From positions 4,089,705 to 4,153,704 of the forward strand of contig CM065334.1 of assembly GCA_033032175.1 (NCBI GenBank): a DNA stretch of 64,000 nucleotides, given 5' to 3'. Below are positions 23,001 through 29,976 of this stretch, in pieces. Numbering within the stretch: position 1 is the stretch's first letter; each line of letters begins with the position of its first letter. The stretch is from Saturnia japonica. Taxonomy: Eukaryota; Arthropoda; Insecta; Lepidoptera; Saturniidae. The notes beneath the pieces were generated by a model. It had not been told where the DNA came from, made no database searches, and saw only the letters and a list, made by a program, of their open reading frames with translations. A program made the position numbers and the translations under genes.

Positions 23001-23241
23001 CATGTAATAGGTAAAAGGTTTGAACCTAATATTTTGTACTGAATTCCAGATTAAATATATAAACGATTACCACGGCCGTGTCTTCTCGACTCTGGGTCCT
23101 ATCTTGTTGGAGCGAGGGCTTCGTGAGGAGCACGCCTGGCTGGAAGTCGAATGCGCTCCTATACAGCGCAGTGGCGCTATCGTACTAACTGCAACACCAT
23201 TGTTAGCCCTTTTCACTATTGTAAGAACTTTATTCGTGTGA
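2006..23241 (+). CDS. Xaa-Pro aminopeptidase, membrane (XPNPEP2-like), 5' end outside window
   Basis: Metallopeptidase of the M24 'pita-bread' fold that removes an N-terminal residue preceding proline. Exons: 2006-2141, 2805-2900, 5564-5640, 7114-7251, 8554-8628, 9236-9310, 10204-10334, 11784-11936, 12375-12507, 13348-13525, 16989-17080, 21265-21378 and 23050-23241. All junctions are GT-AG and the phases agree, giving 530 codons. The first exon reads PENLVDKARRN and the third LNLRGSDIPYNPVFF. The family's catalytic set is present: His in NAHVKD, metal ligands Asp in LLVDSG and Asp in GTTDITRT, His in HGTGHGVG, His in LNVHEGP, Glu in SNEPGYYE and Glu in GIRHED. Human homologues have 623-674 residues, so about 100 or more N-terminal residues lie left of the window. 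The protein ends in a hydrophobic tail (ATPLLALFTIVRTLFV), as in GPI-anchored aminopeptidase P. Oddity: exon 12375-12507 carries an in-frame TAG where the family has Lys. Confidence 0.9.
2262..2560 (+). repeat. Family A repeat (5' part)
   Basis: Starts near ctagctatcctcgcggctg and runs through a block with tggactacagaatgc, the signature of the most frequent repeat in this window. Other copies are at 6365-6846, 23935-24300, 30938-31375, 32138-32600, 39560-40020, 50995-51350 and 52055-52560. It lies in an intron of the aminopeptidase P gene and is followed by an inverted partial copy. Confidence 0.55.
2600..2770 (-). repeat. Family A repeat, inverted partial copy
   Basis: The reverse complement of this stretch starts tactagctgtgcccgtgtct and repeats the internal blocks of family A, such as gcatttttgtctttaa and the short run about ggatgacc. 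It ends only about 35 bases before the exon at 2805. Together with 2262-2560 it makes a head-to-head pair of the same family inside one 663-bp intron. Confidence 0.5.
3919..5222 (+). mobile_element. DD41D Tc1/mariner transposon (Visitor type) with perfect ends
   Basis: A 1,304-bp element. The ends 3919-3950 and 5191-5222 are perfect 32-bp inverted repeats, beginning caaggtgtccagaaaggg. It is flanked by TA at 3917-3918 and 5223-5224, the target duplication of the IS630/Tc1/mariner group. The encoded transposase has Asp in FSDEANF and Asp in FQQDVATCH, followed by a third Asp in SPLDYF after 41 intervening residues. That is the DD41D spacing of the Visitor lineage. The identical ends suggest a young insertion. 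It sits in the aminopeptidase P intron between exons 2805-2900 and 5564-5640, inside an older repeat (3850-3916 and 5225 onward). Confidence 0.88.
4035..5115 (+). pseudogene. Broken DD41D transposase gene
   Basis: The N-terminal part (4035-4694, 219 codons) holds two helix-turn-helix-like regions (SIRKWIRMFENTG and GRPRSVCDEET, then SIRKRSQALNIKKSS) and the first catalytic Asp. The C-terminal part (4711-5115, 134 codons) carries the second and third Asp and sits in another frame. The break is near 4684-4715. An extra G after the codons for INV shifts the frame, and the correct frame then meets a TAA. Both the frameshift and the stop disable the protein, although the element ends are intact, so this copy could only move if supplied with enzyme in trans. 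Confidence 0.85.
5660..5935 (+). repeat. Dispersed repeat pair member
   Basis: Shares ordered blocks with 8165-8410: the phrase tatatctccgttaattcttc, then aatgattcaaagatcatttt, then a gcgccatctgtt block and an ending ttacattcgcacgg. A weaker third copy starts at 59995. No ORF is conserved between copies. It is non-coding repeat material in an aminopeptidase P intron. Confidence 0.5.
6365..6846 (-). repeat. Family A repeat, near full length, inverted
   Basis: Read on the minus strand it begins actagctgtgcccgtggctt, continues through cacgtggactacagaatgcc and a cccggaacaaacgg block, and ends in acttcaattttattaat. Full copies are about 480 bp. I see no ORF or clear target duplication. The 5' block resembles common lepidopteran repeat tails, but I cannot assign it firmly to a LINE, SINE or Helitron class. 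Confidence 0.6.
6880..7105 (+). repeat. Dispersed repeat ending just before an aminopeptidase P exon
   Basis: Contains gggttaggcagagagcaggt and ccatccacttgctacgatcc, a phrase I associate with a common lepidopteran repeat. It then has a CA-rich stretch and an ending gttgacacgcaccatttt that recurs at 11320-11345. It abuts the acceptor of exon 7114-7251. The class is unresolved. Confidence 0.4.
7320..7760. repeat. Two adjoining repeat fragments
   Basis: 7320-7440 resembles 11360-11480 (blocks around cggtccgg, aatatcc and aaactcgatgggg). 7440-7760 is an inverted copy of 58330-58575, with shared blocks caatattttggggggtc, ttcattgagtgaca, aatgaatattatatcactt and gcgactttttaatc. Neither piece encodes a protein. 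Confidence 0.5.
7830..8045 (+). repeat. SINE-like repeat, family C
   Basis: The order of blocks is a cagatcgcgacc phrase, then ccgaggttcggccact, then ggtgaagttgtaaaagtc, then ggcccctaaggttaacact. Longer copies lie at 22735-22980 (+) and 25690-25860 (-). Tail-only copies lie at 12790-12885, 34050-34100, 49050-49115, 55065-55110, 55685-55730 and 56140-56190. The tail-only pattern suggests repeated truncation. The class is likely SINE but unproven. Confidence 0.5.
8165..8410 (+). repeat. Dispersed repeat pair member
   Basis: Second copy of the repeat described at 5660-5935, with the same order of blocks (tctccattaattcttcat, aatgattcaaagatcatttt, gcgccacct, cttacatt and attcgcacgg). It lies in the intron before exon 8554-8628. 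Confidence 0.5.
8821..9138. repeat. Inverted pair of one dispersed repeat
   Basis: 8821-8961 and the reverse complement of 9013-9138 share ttgtgtatcttcgaagt, aaggtccaatgcca, ccttgaggtat and an oligo-A run. They form two arms around a short centre. Single copies of the same family occur at 3850-3916 and 36235-36440. A 68-codon ORF at 8942-9148 is produced by this repeat and is not a gene. Confidence 0.6.
9480..10100. repeat. Cluster of LINE/SINE-like tail fragments
   Basis: Contains aaaaacggctgaacggattt and atgaaatttgacagacag at 9545-9590. At 9780-9880 a minus-strand fragment ends in gcgggtaccagctagta, as also found at 19815-19840 and 26155-26243. At 10010-10080 ttgtatgtccgg and atggcttgaccgattc are shared with 63700-63760. 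These are typical decayed retroelement tails. No gene is visible in this intron up to the exon at 10204. Confidence 0.45.
10541..10860. repeat. Solo MITE end plus maT-like 5' fragment
   Basis: 10541-10570 (gcgttcaagtattacgtaac) is a lone copy of the terminal repeat of the element at 62026-62360. 10585-10860 aligns with 15870-16120, the 5' part of the maT relic, through aacttcataaaattgtct, gatgaagtaacttttgttcg and cttattgtggcttatgtat. No transposase is left here. Confidence 0.5.
11115..11620. repeat. Repeat cluster with a LINE 3'-end fragment
   Basis: 11115-11240 repeats the 650-790 family. 11345-11620 is the inverted equivalent of 60190-60530, sharing cactactgccggttcgg, gtggatgcacagaga and a gatccacc block. 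The partner copy at 60190 can be translated as a LINE C-terminus, so this is the same LINE tail in reverse orientation, ending about 160 bases before exon 11784-11936. Confidence 0.5.
12375..12507 (+). other. Aminopeptidase P exon containing an in-frame amber codon
   Basis: The incoming phase is fixed by the neighbouring exon (AA|A). Reading from 12376 gives DGTTDITRTRHMNSSPTPEQ and so on to VL, then TAG at 12460-12462, then GQIFLGTAVFPNGIL and a regular donor at 12508. Relatives have Lys (VLKG) at that point, so AAG to TAG is a single-base change. The second metal-binding Asp is in this exon, whereas the ligand His and both Glu are encoded downstream. Termination here would give an inactive fragment. 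All other exons remain open. Confidence 0.85.
12790..13100 (+). repeat. Family C tail plus a second repeat
   Basis: 12790-12885 is a family C tail (ccggtgaaactgtcaaagc, then aaggc-type ending and a gtcggatcg junction). 12893-13100 matches 40550-40755 through tttctttgttatacgaa/gtta, acgtaaccacaat, aaacattaaatta, gcgggatttgtttgat-like and aaaatggtctcgtaa blocks. It is non-coding intron content. Confidence 0.45.
13562..13851. repeat. Foldback element with ~80-bp near-perfect inverted arms
   Basis: Arm 13562-13640 and arm 13772-13851 are reverse complements apart from one mismatch at the start, a two-base indel and about two further changes. Core phrase: cgtgcattgtgtgcacgg. The 130-bp centre is AT-rich and has no ORF. 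The arms produce identical peptides on opposite strands, which creates misleading small ORFs. The element lies 36 bases downstream of the donor of exon 13348-13525. The family is not recognised. Confidence 0.8.
14325..14400 (+). repeat. tRNA-like SINE head, family S3
   Basis: ggctcagttggtagcgtgta looks like a Pol III box A region, and agttcgaatacctgc resembles box B. The reverse-strand copy at 40190-40262 has the same head (aatggctcagttggtagctt). This is a promoter-bearing SINE head rather than a functional tRNA: no complete cloverleaf or anticodon arm can be drawn. Confidence 0.45.
14746..14920 (+). repeat. tRNA-derived SINE, family S1
   Basis: A box A-like ggcctaatggtccc is followed by box B-like gggttggattcccag (14793-14807), then a body with tttttcctatgaaatttt, cagtagcagctcgg and cttcgtgcccgatt. 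The same head and body are found on the minus strand at 35090-35330. The shared tRNA-like head plus unrelated body is the usual SINE layout. Confidence 0.65.
14925..15869. other. Intron sequence with no identified feature
   Basis: Part of the large aminopeptidase P intron between exons 13348-13525 and 16989-17080. I see an unexplained moderately GC-rich stretch at 15360-15560 and a short gcgccatctattatctg phrase at 15663 that occurs in several repeats here. No ORF shows protein-like conservation. Confidence 0.3.
15870..16955 (+). mobile_element. Decayed maT (DD37D, mori-type mariner) transposon
   Basis: The best part, 16544-16942, translates to WSFQQDSASDHK followed after 37 intervening residues by the Asp of NPLDYD, the DD37D spacing of maT. 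Downstream are SVLESMACSKRHDNLESLKQ and AVKNVPMEKVRV. Earlier pieces read AVKETIRRSPVRKQK and FCDEKIFTIEQCFNKQNDRV, in other frames with stops at about 16308, 16453 and 16492. The 5' part is shared with 10585-10860. The 3' inverted end is missing. The relic stops about 40 bases before the acceptor of aminopeptidase P exon 16989-17080. Confidence 0.8.
17081..19118. other. AT-rich intron, mostly featureless
   Basis: Very AT-rich sequence of the aminopeptidase P intron. A decayed copy of the 28853-29105 repeat can be read at about 17810-17960 (gtagtttggttattttgcac, aagtggattataaata). The remainder (17960-19118) is low-complexity AT sequence that may be the 3' flank of the P-element-like relic. 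No gene is supported. Confidence 0.3.
19119..20400 (-). pseudogene. P-element/THAP9-like transposase relic
   Basis: Two pieces are joined by a recognisable intron. The upstream piece (20400-20063) reads YHIYDVPHLLKCFRNNF, then an in-frame TAG near 20206, then KWEYIEILYKVDGN and KLTDKHVKPTSYDKMK, ending at a GTAAGT donor. The downstream piece (19733-19119, preceded by CAG) reads VKLAAQVFSRQVA and later LNQYPLEKFFGLIRAHGN and NPDCTHFVSAYKTLLI. These match the P/THAP9 transposase pattern (VPHLxKxxRNN, and NQxPLExFFGxIR near the C-terminus). The N-terminal THAP zinc finger and the element ends were not found, and one stop is present. A family A-like fragment ending ccagctagta is inserted in its intron. 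Confidence 0.75.
21924..22210. repeat. MITE-like element with perfect 21-bp inverted ends
   Basis: 21924-21944 and 22190-22210 are exact reverse complements (cttacggccgttttcaataa plus one more base). The 287-bp element is AT-rich and carries no ORF. Flanks show no convincing target duplication (gtgg before, aagtagg after). It lies in the aminopeptidase P intron before the last exon. Confidence 0.7.
22345..22665 (+). repeat. Family B interspersed repeat
   Basis: Ordered blocks: cctgctgagtaacgaatga, then actcgcttttgcgtgtcg, then atccaattaaat, then gacagcggtgaccgtcgatg, then ttaggattgtattg and a ctgctat ending. The same order occurs at 37570-37890 and 55365-55650, in part at 49925-50040, and inverted at 61770-61985. 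Pieces are translatable in places but with no conserved frame. The class is unresolved. Confidence 0.55.
22735..22980 (+). repeat. SINE-like repeat, family C (long copy)
   Basis: Carries the full family C order: gtcagatcgcgac, cagaggttcggccact, a spacer, ccctgtaaagctgg and aaggctaacagtatgg. It ends about 70 bases before the acceptor of the last aminopeptidase P exon. Confidence 0.5.
23050..23241 (+). other. Terminal aminopeptidase P exon with GPI-signal-like tail
   Basis: Encodes 63 residues. IKYINDYHGRV continues the C-terminal helix of the M24 domain, then comes CAPIQRSGAIVLTATP and a hydrophobic stretch to the TGA at 23239-23241. A small-residue site (Ser-Gly-Ala) followed by about 20 mostly hydrophobic residues at the extreme C-terminus is the pattern of a GPI attachment signal and is absent from cytosolic XPNPEP1 enzymes. 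The exact cleavage site cannot be fixed by eye. Confidence 0.7.
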
Positions 23242-23934
23242 ATAAACAGTACTTTTTTGTATCATTAATTTTATTTGCTCTTTAATTCCTTTTCAAAATA
23301 TGTTTACGAGGCATCGTATAACGGCGATAGGTCACAATAAAAGCGTTTTGCCCACTAATAAAACACATATTCTGTCCAATTTTATTTTCATCCTGATCTT
23401 TTAATTTTTGCCCGATGATAGATTTTTAATCAGTATTTCAGGTTAATAAGTTTGAAATTACAATGAGCTTACAGTGTGGTAGCATGACGTTATAAACACA
23501 ACACAAGATGAACAAGGAATGACGTCATACGATGTAGGCCGAGGGCATTAACATGTATGCGACCGACCTAAATAAAGGTAGTAAATTTGTATATCCGCAG
23601 AACAAAGAGTACTTAATAGTATTATCGGAAGTTTACGCCTAACTATCGATTGTTTGTTAATCGATCCGCAATCGTTTTTAAGCGATCGGAATGAAGTCTT
23701 TGATCTAAAGGTAGAGTGACCTACTAAAAATTGGAGGTTTACTATGATCAGAGTGACTAACTCGTGCGCAGCCGCGGGCACCACTACTGCATTCTTACAC
23801 TTCTAACTCTTATTTACTATACGTCTTTGTTTAGTGATACATTAATATTGGTCTGGTTGACAAAGGCATTAAGTAAAAAAGACCCAGAAATTTCAGAATA
23901 GATTACCTTACTATATTCATATTATATTATAAAC
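23242..23934. other. Intergenic sequence after aminopeptidase P
   Basis: An AATAAA overlaps the stop region at 23241. Further AT-rich sequence may hold the true cleavage signal. Contains a CRE-like tgacgtca at about 23520 and a 3'-tail-like cgcagccgcgggcacc at 23767-23782. No gene is seen. Confidence 0.3.
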
Positions 23935-24300
23935 TACTTGTGCCCGGGGCTGCGCATGCGTGGACTACACAATGCTGTTAATCAAGCACACGAATCGTGC
24001 TACTCCCGCTTATGGTTATTTTAAAGTATTATTGTGGATGATTCTAAGATAGACATGCTCTCGTTTACTTTTTTGTAGGTCATCTCAAGTTCTACAATTA
24101 TGTATACTACACTAATTTGATATAATATATCTTATGGTTTACTCAGCGTAAGCAATTTAGGCGCCTTAAAATGGTCGTTATTCCGAATTGCGATTTATTT
24201 TCGTGAAAACTTCTTTTTCTAAAATAAAACTAGTCTAAATTACTCCTTATAACATCAGCTATCTGACAGTGAAAGTCCCGTCACAAACGGTACAACGTTA
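23935..24300 (+). repeat. Family A repeat
   Basis: Starts cttgtgcccggggctgcgca and follows the family order through gtggactacacaatgc, a ggttatttaaagt block, aagcaatttaggcgcc and acatcagctatctgacagtg. It lies between the convergent 3' ends of the aminopeptidase P and COX8 genes. Confidence 0.6.
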
Positions 24301-24504
24301 CAGGCGATTACTCTGAACAGTAAAGTTTGTCTATCGCTTTGTATCAATATGAAAAAAAAAACTAATTATGTAATTTATGAAAAATGTTGTGCATAAAATC
24401 TTTATATACAAATAAAAACAACAATAATTCGAAATTAACAGTTTACTTAATACATTACAAGCATTTTTATTTTAAAGAACTACTGATTTGAAAGCAGAAT
24501 GTGT

Positions 24505-26826
24505 TTATTCTCTGTCCCTGTAGTGCTTGATGTTGACAAGAACCCACACTGGGATTGCAGACCAGCCAATAACCATCAAACTACCCAACACCACGAGTTC
24601 CTGAAAATAAAAAGAAATGAATACAAAAAAATAATCATAGAATCCAATAATATAATTTTTTATTCACCCTCCTGGTAACAAACAAGGGAGTGAAGAAAAG
24701 CTTAGGGGACATCCATTAATTATGTGAGCTCAAAATGGGAGGATCAGTAAAAATCTTACATCAAATATTAAAATCAAAATTTAAATTTAATTTTTAAGGT
24801 CATAGTTAGCCACACACAAAAGTGATATCACAATTATATCTAAGATTATTTGTCACTATGAGAACACCTTTATTACATTCTCAAAAATCTTTTTATTTCT
24901 ATGAAATTTCATGGTAACTCAGGATACAAAATATCCATTCCATACCAAATATTCCCATCCCAAGACTACACTAACAGGTGTCTTTACTTTAGGTTACTTG
25001 TCAATTTGGGGTTAGTTTTCATTATAGAATAAGACAGATATATTATTGTGTGTAAAATAATTAATATGAGAAAATAACTTTAAAAAAATGTGTTCCTTCC
25101 AAAATGGGGATACTGAGTTACCTCAGAACTTTCTGAACCACTGAATTTTCTCAGAAAAAACATAGGTATGGTAGCGAAGGTATCTTCAGGGTTCAGAATT
25201 GTATGATAATGATTGCAAATGTAAATAAATTAAATGCCTTCATACAATGGTATGATAGCACAATATGATTATTTGAACATCCTACAAATTCATAAAAAAG
25301 GTCATTGTAGGTATGATAACTGCCACACTTCAGGTTGTGAACACTGAGCAGCTTCCATTCTGTTTGCCTTCACTTAAGTGGGCTCTTCAATGCACATTTA
25401 TAGGATCTTTATAGAAAAAAAAAGCAAAATTGTTTTTTAATATAAAATTATGTAACCTCTAAGTGTGGATATATTTCTTGATTGACTCACATACATATAC
25501 AAACAAAGTACTGTACCTATTTAAAAAAATATTGTTATGAACCAAATTTGATATTCAATTAAAGGGCTTAACCAGCACATAAAAATATGGATCATACTTT
25601 TCAGAGTATGATGGTTTTCCTAGTCCAGGTCTTGTTTTTTTAGAACTGAATATAACTGTTAATTATAAGGGCCCAAGAAAACTCGAGCCTCAGATGGCTT
25701 TTACAGCTTCACTATGGCTTCAGGGTGAGCTCTGAAGGTACTCAGCCATGAAAGGGTGTCAAAGTGGCCGAACCTCGGTTTGGGGCTGTTGCCAGACATG
25801 CAACAACATGGTGATCTGTTCCCTATCCGTAGAATTCAAACAAAACTTACTTATACTAAACTAATCTATTAACACTATATTTGACATTAGTATTAGTTGT
25901 TTTAATTTTTATATTTTATAAAAATAAAAATCTGTGAATAAACATGGTGCTTTTAAATTTAATTTGTAGTGCCTCAATCGCCACTATTTGATTTGTACTG
26001 GCCGCTTAGAAAGTAGGTATAATTAGAAATGTTCAAACAGAGAAAATGTCTAGTCAGATTACTACTATGAATTGTCTGGTTAATAACTTGGTGTACACCC
26101 ATGTAAATTATTGCTTATAAATTATAATAAACCATTATGTACCAAATAACGCAAAAATGGCGTTTTTTTTGGTTTATCGTGTTCCGAGATCAATCTGTAT
26201 ATATCCAATAATACGCAGACGAAGTCGCGGGTACCAGCTAGTATACAATAATACAGTCATCGTGCGTCAACCTGCCGATTTATTTTATTGTGAAGTCAAC
26301 CCAACAAAGGGAAGGTCCTTGCCAAATACTTTCATGGCCTACGATCTCAAAAATTCGTTTGATTAGTTGTTGCAAAAAAATATAGCAGTCTCACTAAATT
26401 TATAAAAATTTTGGGTAGAAAATTGTTCTCTTCTTTATCCTTCATACAAAATAAAACCTATTGCAAAATAAATCTATAGAAATAACTAAATATGATAAGT
26501 TACATACCACAATACTTTTTTTGTTATAAGTTTTTATCTCTAGCTAACCTACAAAAATGTAAATTACGTAATTTAAAAAAACCTTGTTTATACGTATTCG
26601 ATTATAAAATACTGAGTACAGAGCAAATACGTAATTAAAAGGCTTAATTAACTTATTTAAAATACTTTTATATGTATTGTGGTGTAAAATCAATCGAATA
26701 TAAAATACATACCCCTTTTGAAACCTTATTTCTGGCGGGTGTGGCGATAACGCTCATGTTTCTATGTTGGATCACATTCTTTAGAATCTGTCGGTTACTT
26801 CTGAGAAGGCTCTGGACACCGAACAT
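24505..26826 (-). CDS. COX8: Cytochrome c oxidase subunit 8 (COX8), mitochondrial
   Basis: Small nuclear-encoded subunit of respiratory complex IV. Exon 1 is 26826-26713 and exon 2 is 24600-24505, with donor GTATGT, acceptor CAG and phase 0, giving 69 codons (human COX8A is also 69). Residues 1-24 (MFGVQSLLRSNRQILK and onward) are Arg/Lys-rich without acidic residues, as in a mitochondrial targeting presequence. Residues about 39-58 (ELVVLGSLMVIGWSAIPVWV) form the single membrane helix. The end (PVWVLVNIKHYRDRE) fits the COX8 pattern P-x-W-x-L-x-x-I/L-x-x-Y-x-R-x-E. The protein was assembled from two short exons because neither is obvious alone. The intron holds a family C repeat (25690-25860) and a retroelement tail (26155-26243). 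Evidence is pattern-based, so another one-helix mitochondrial protein is possible but less likely. Confidence 0.82.
25690..25860 (-). repeat. Family C repeat in the COX8 intron
   Basis: The reverse complement shows gccgaacctcggtttgg inverted as the family's glutamine-free ccgaggttcggccac block, followed by the gctgtaaaagccatctgagg and aagg tail. It runs opposite to the copies at 7830 and 22735. The rest of the COX8 intron (24601-25680 and 25870-26150) shows only AT-rich sequence. Confidence 0.45.
26155..26243 (-). repeat. Retroelement-tail fragment ending ccagctagta
   Basis: Shares ttggtttatcgtgttccgag and the cgcagacgaagtcgcgggta block with 9790-9880 and, in part, 19805-19840. A 69-codon ORF starting here is repeat-derived, not a gene. 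Confidence 0.45.
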
Positions 26827-27910
26827 GTTGGATTATTTAAAATTTTTGATTTACACTAAAACACAGCGCTACCATAAAATTGAAAAATCAATCGTAAACA
26901 GTATTGCCAGCACTCTTTAGTCGAAAGTTACGTTTTGTAATTTGTTTTCTGAAAAGTTACATTTTTCCTGCAGAAGTTACACATAATTTTCATTTTGATT
27001 TTCGTTCAAAAAGTTACTGGTTTATTATTTTTAACAGACTAAAAAAAATTCTTATTTAAAATGAATATACATATAGTTTTCTTTATGTACGTTCGATAAT
27101 TTTGCAAGTTGCGAACCAATTTTCATTTTTTTTTTTAATACCTACCTAATTATAATGCTTAAAAAGAGATGAAAGTCTCATTTTTATGATGAAAATGAAT
27201 AGCTCATCAGTTCAACACCAGATATTCAGCAATTGGTAACATAAATATACTCAGCAAATTAAGGTATAAAAATTCTTCGTTACCACTAAATCATCGTACA
27301 CCAGTATTTGGGTATTTTAAAAAAATACATTGCTTTACATAACGTTGTGCAGAGCGTGGCGGAAATAATGAAATTAATACAAATTTTATTACTTAATATG
27401 CTCAATAAACATGCATTTACCTATTTTAACAAATTAGATGTGTTAAATTTCGACATATTATACGTGGCTGTACATCTTGACAAACACACGTAGTCACTGT
27501 ATCTATACACTCATAGGTCACCGCGAACAAATTAATTGAAGTCATAGTTGGAACTGTATCTTTAAACAACATTACAGCAGCATCTGATAAACATTTTAAA
27601 TATATATTAACGAAAAAAAACAGCATTATTCATACTCAAACTTTTATTAAAAATATTACCTATACTTAAGTCAAACTTAAACGTAAAGTCCTTCTGGAAT
27701 AAACTAAATTACATTTTCTAAGTTAAAGCATGATATTGTATCTCGCTCGTGCAAACATTTTTTGACGACGCATATCCCGCCCAATGACAATGAATACAAT
27801 AAAACCTTAGATTAATGATTGGTTTCCGCTCGCGCTTCAATTAGATGCCGCGTTACGTACAAACAATAGCTTCTAGAATACCTACGGTAATGTGTAGTGT
27901 GTAGTGACTA
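26827..27910. other. COX8 5' flank, no further gene
   Basis: AT-rich sequence upstream of COX8. Small ORFs at 27308-27626 on both strands have no protein-like features and are probably chance. A pyrimidine/CG-enriched stretch at 27740-27860 might be regulatory, but no specific motif supports that. Confidence 0.25.
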
Positions 27911-29175
27911 GAGTCTGGCACACGAAAGTTGAGCTCCAGGTAAATCGAAATCTTTTTACATGGCAACATTTATAGATTAGTATACTATAACATGTTAATT
28001 TTGGTACTTTTTATATGTTTTGTATAAGTTATTACATGCATTTATTATTTATAAAAAAATATGTATTCAATTTATGGAGTTGTGTATACTTTAACCAGAG
28101 GTAATTTGAATATTGAAAATAATCATATGAAAGTTTCCGGAAAATTAACAGCTTTGGAAGAAAGACATTCAGTAAAAGTTCAGATATATAATAATTAGAA
28201 GAAATTGCTTCAATTACGAGTGCGTTATGTACATAACTATTGTACATGTTTAAGTTTTTAATTATATAAACCTCTAGATACCGTGTCGCCTTGAGACCGA
28301 TGACATTTATGTGGCACGGCTTCGCTAGCCTAGTGTGCGTAAAGGCATTGTTGTGCACGCACGTGAGCTGTTTTGTTTGCTGTATAGGCGGATACCAAGT
28401 TAAAACATTTTACTTCAAAAGTGGGGGAGTATTTGTGCATAGAGATTGATTGGTTTTATATTATCTTCTAGATGTGTCCGCGACCCATCCTCATGATATT
28501 CTGTATATGCCAATATACCATAGTAACCAATAGACAGTTAAAATCACAAGTATGTGGTTTTATTGAAATTTAATATTGATGAATTAATCACGTGTTTTGA
28601 TTTGTGAATGGATTTGGTGCTACTCACAAGTTAGCTGCAGCTCAATCCCCCTTCCCTCATTCTCTGAATACCTCTGACTCCCTAGCCGCAGCATGAAACT
28701 TTCAGTCTGTAGTATGACAGTTATTGAGACAACCTATTAATACATTAGCAATTAGCGGGATATTCTTCTTCTTCCTAACTTGGCAACCGGTCCTCTTTAA
28801 TGAAGACCATTACTGCCATTATCGAGTGAATTATATTGTCAAGTGTTATGACGATTCAGTATCCTAACAAGATGGTGGCTCCCTTGTTAGAACTTTCTAG
28901 GGAATTTTTGTGTGATCTCGGAATGAATGCTTTCAGCTTATATTTATAACCCACTTCACTTATGCACAAAAACCAAACTATATCACGCAAAACGCCACAA
29001 ATATTACATAATATAGGGTCAAAAACCTAAGTAAATGAATTAAAAATAACAACCACAACATGTTACTTCAAGATCCCGCCAAAAACTCCTAGCGGGTCAA
29101 GCTTGTTAATAATACCAGGTGCATATTTTTTAAATTTGCCGCAGTTTTTAGGAACAACTTTCATGTGCCAGACTC
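27911..29175. mobile_element. TA-flanked element with 21-bp inverted ends, unclassified
   Basis: gagtctggcacacgaaagtt (27911-27931 with one more base) is matched by its reverse complement at 29155-29175 with a single mismatch. TA lies immediately outside both ends (27909-27910 and 29176-29177), consistent with a Tc1/mariner-type target duplication. The 1,265-bp interior has no transposase-like ORF; a 108-codon AT-rich ORF at 28358-28032 (-) has no recognisable motif. A repeat unit (28853-29105) lies inside and recurs outside. I interpret it as a non-autonomous DNA transposon carrying a nested repeat. Confidence 0.55.
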
Positions 29176-29515
29176 TATTTGAAAGGATGGTTCTTCTTCC
29201 TCTTGTTTTGGCGCCGCTAAATTCACTTGCCAGTGTCAAAGTTTAAGCCTTCGCACAATTTTCCAATATACAAAGTGGGTTCTTCTGACAAGATGGTGGC
29301 TCACTTGTCAGAACTATCTAGAAAGTTTTTGTGACATCTCAAAATGCATTTTTTCCACTTTATATTTATAATCCACTTCACTTATGTCCAACAACCAAAC
29401 TATAACATGCAAAATGCCACCAATATTATATAATATATGGTAAAAACCCTAAGTTAATGAATTAAAAATAAAAACCTCAAAAATGTCACTTGCAAGATCC
29501 CGCCAAAAACTCGAA
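28853..29515. repeat. Two direct copies of a ~240-bp repeat
   Basis: 28853-29105 and 29283-29515 share caagatggtggctc, a cttgt(t/c)agaact block, tatatttataa(c/t)ccacttcact, accaaactat and gatcccgccaaaaactc in the same order. Decayed inverted copies occur at 42540-42690 and 17810-17960. One copy lies inside and one just outside the inverted-repeat element 27911-29175. Between them, 29200-29250 carries ttttggcgcc and ttgccagtgtcaa, also seen at 21705-21750. Confidence 0.6.
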
Positions 29516-29809
29516 ATGATAGTTGTGTGCGTGACAAAGTAATGTTGTGAAATCCTGAACTATACTCGATAAAAGGGAAAAATGTTTTATAGAAAATAAT
29601 AATTATGATGCTAATAAAATATTAGATTTATTTGTATGTGTAATTTATAAGTGTATAAATTATTGTAGTTTGAAAAAATATATAAATCTAACCGAATTCG
29701 ACATTTGTGGAGCGGCAGCGTGAATCTTGTAGAAAGAACATAACGTAAATCGAAAATTAGACAAAATTATTTAATTAAAAGTAAGTTAAGTTAGTTTATT
29801 ATGTTATAA

Positions 29810-29882
29810 GGCTCGCGGTAGGAGTTGAACAGTAGAAATCGTCACGCAAGGGAAAAGCGTTATGCCCTCTTCATTCTACTTT

Positions 29883-29913
<31 letters not shown>

Positions 29914-29950
29914 CCTGTCTTTTTGTATTATATACGTGTGTGAGTATGAA
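29810..29950 (+). repeat. Dispersed repeat with (TC)n microsatellite
   Basis: aaggctcgcggtaggagttg is followed by a gtagaaatcgtcacg phrase, an aaaagcgttatgcc block and an uninterrupted TC run at about 29887-29912. The same blocks occur at 41836-41960 and inverted at 55840-55945. The TC run is specific to this copy. Confidence 0.55.
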
Positions 29951-29976
29951 GATTCGAGCATCGTGGAAGCTATCAG

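Noticed and set aside
28032..28358. 108-codon minus-strand ORF as a possible transposase of the 27911-29175 element
   Set aside because: No catalytic motif, AT-rich composition and no helix-turn-helix pattern. It looks like a chance ORF.
29885..29915. TC run as a functional polypyrimidine or promoter element
   Set aside because: It lies within a dispersed repeat and is absent from the other copies, so it is a local microsatellite.
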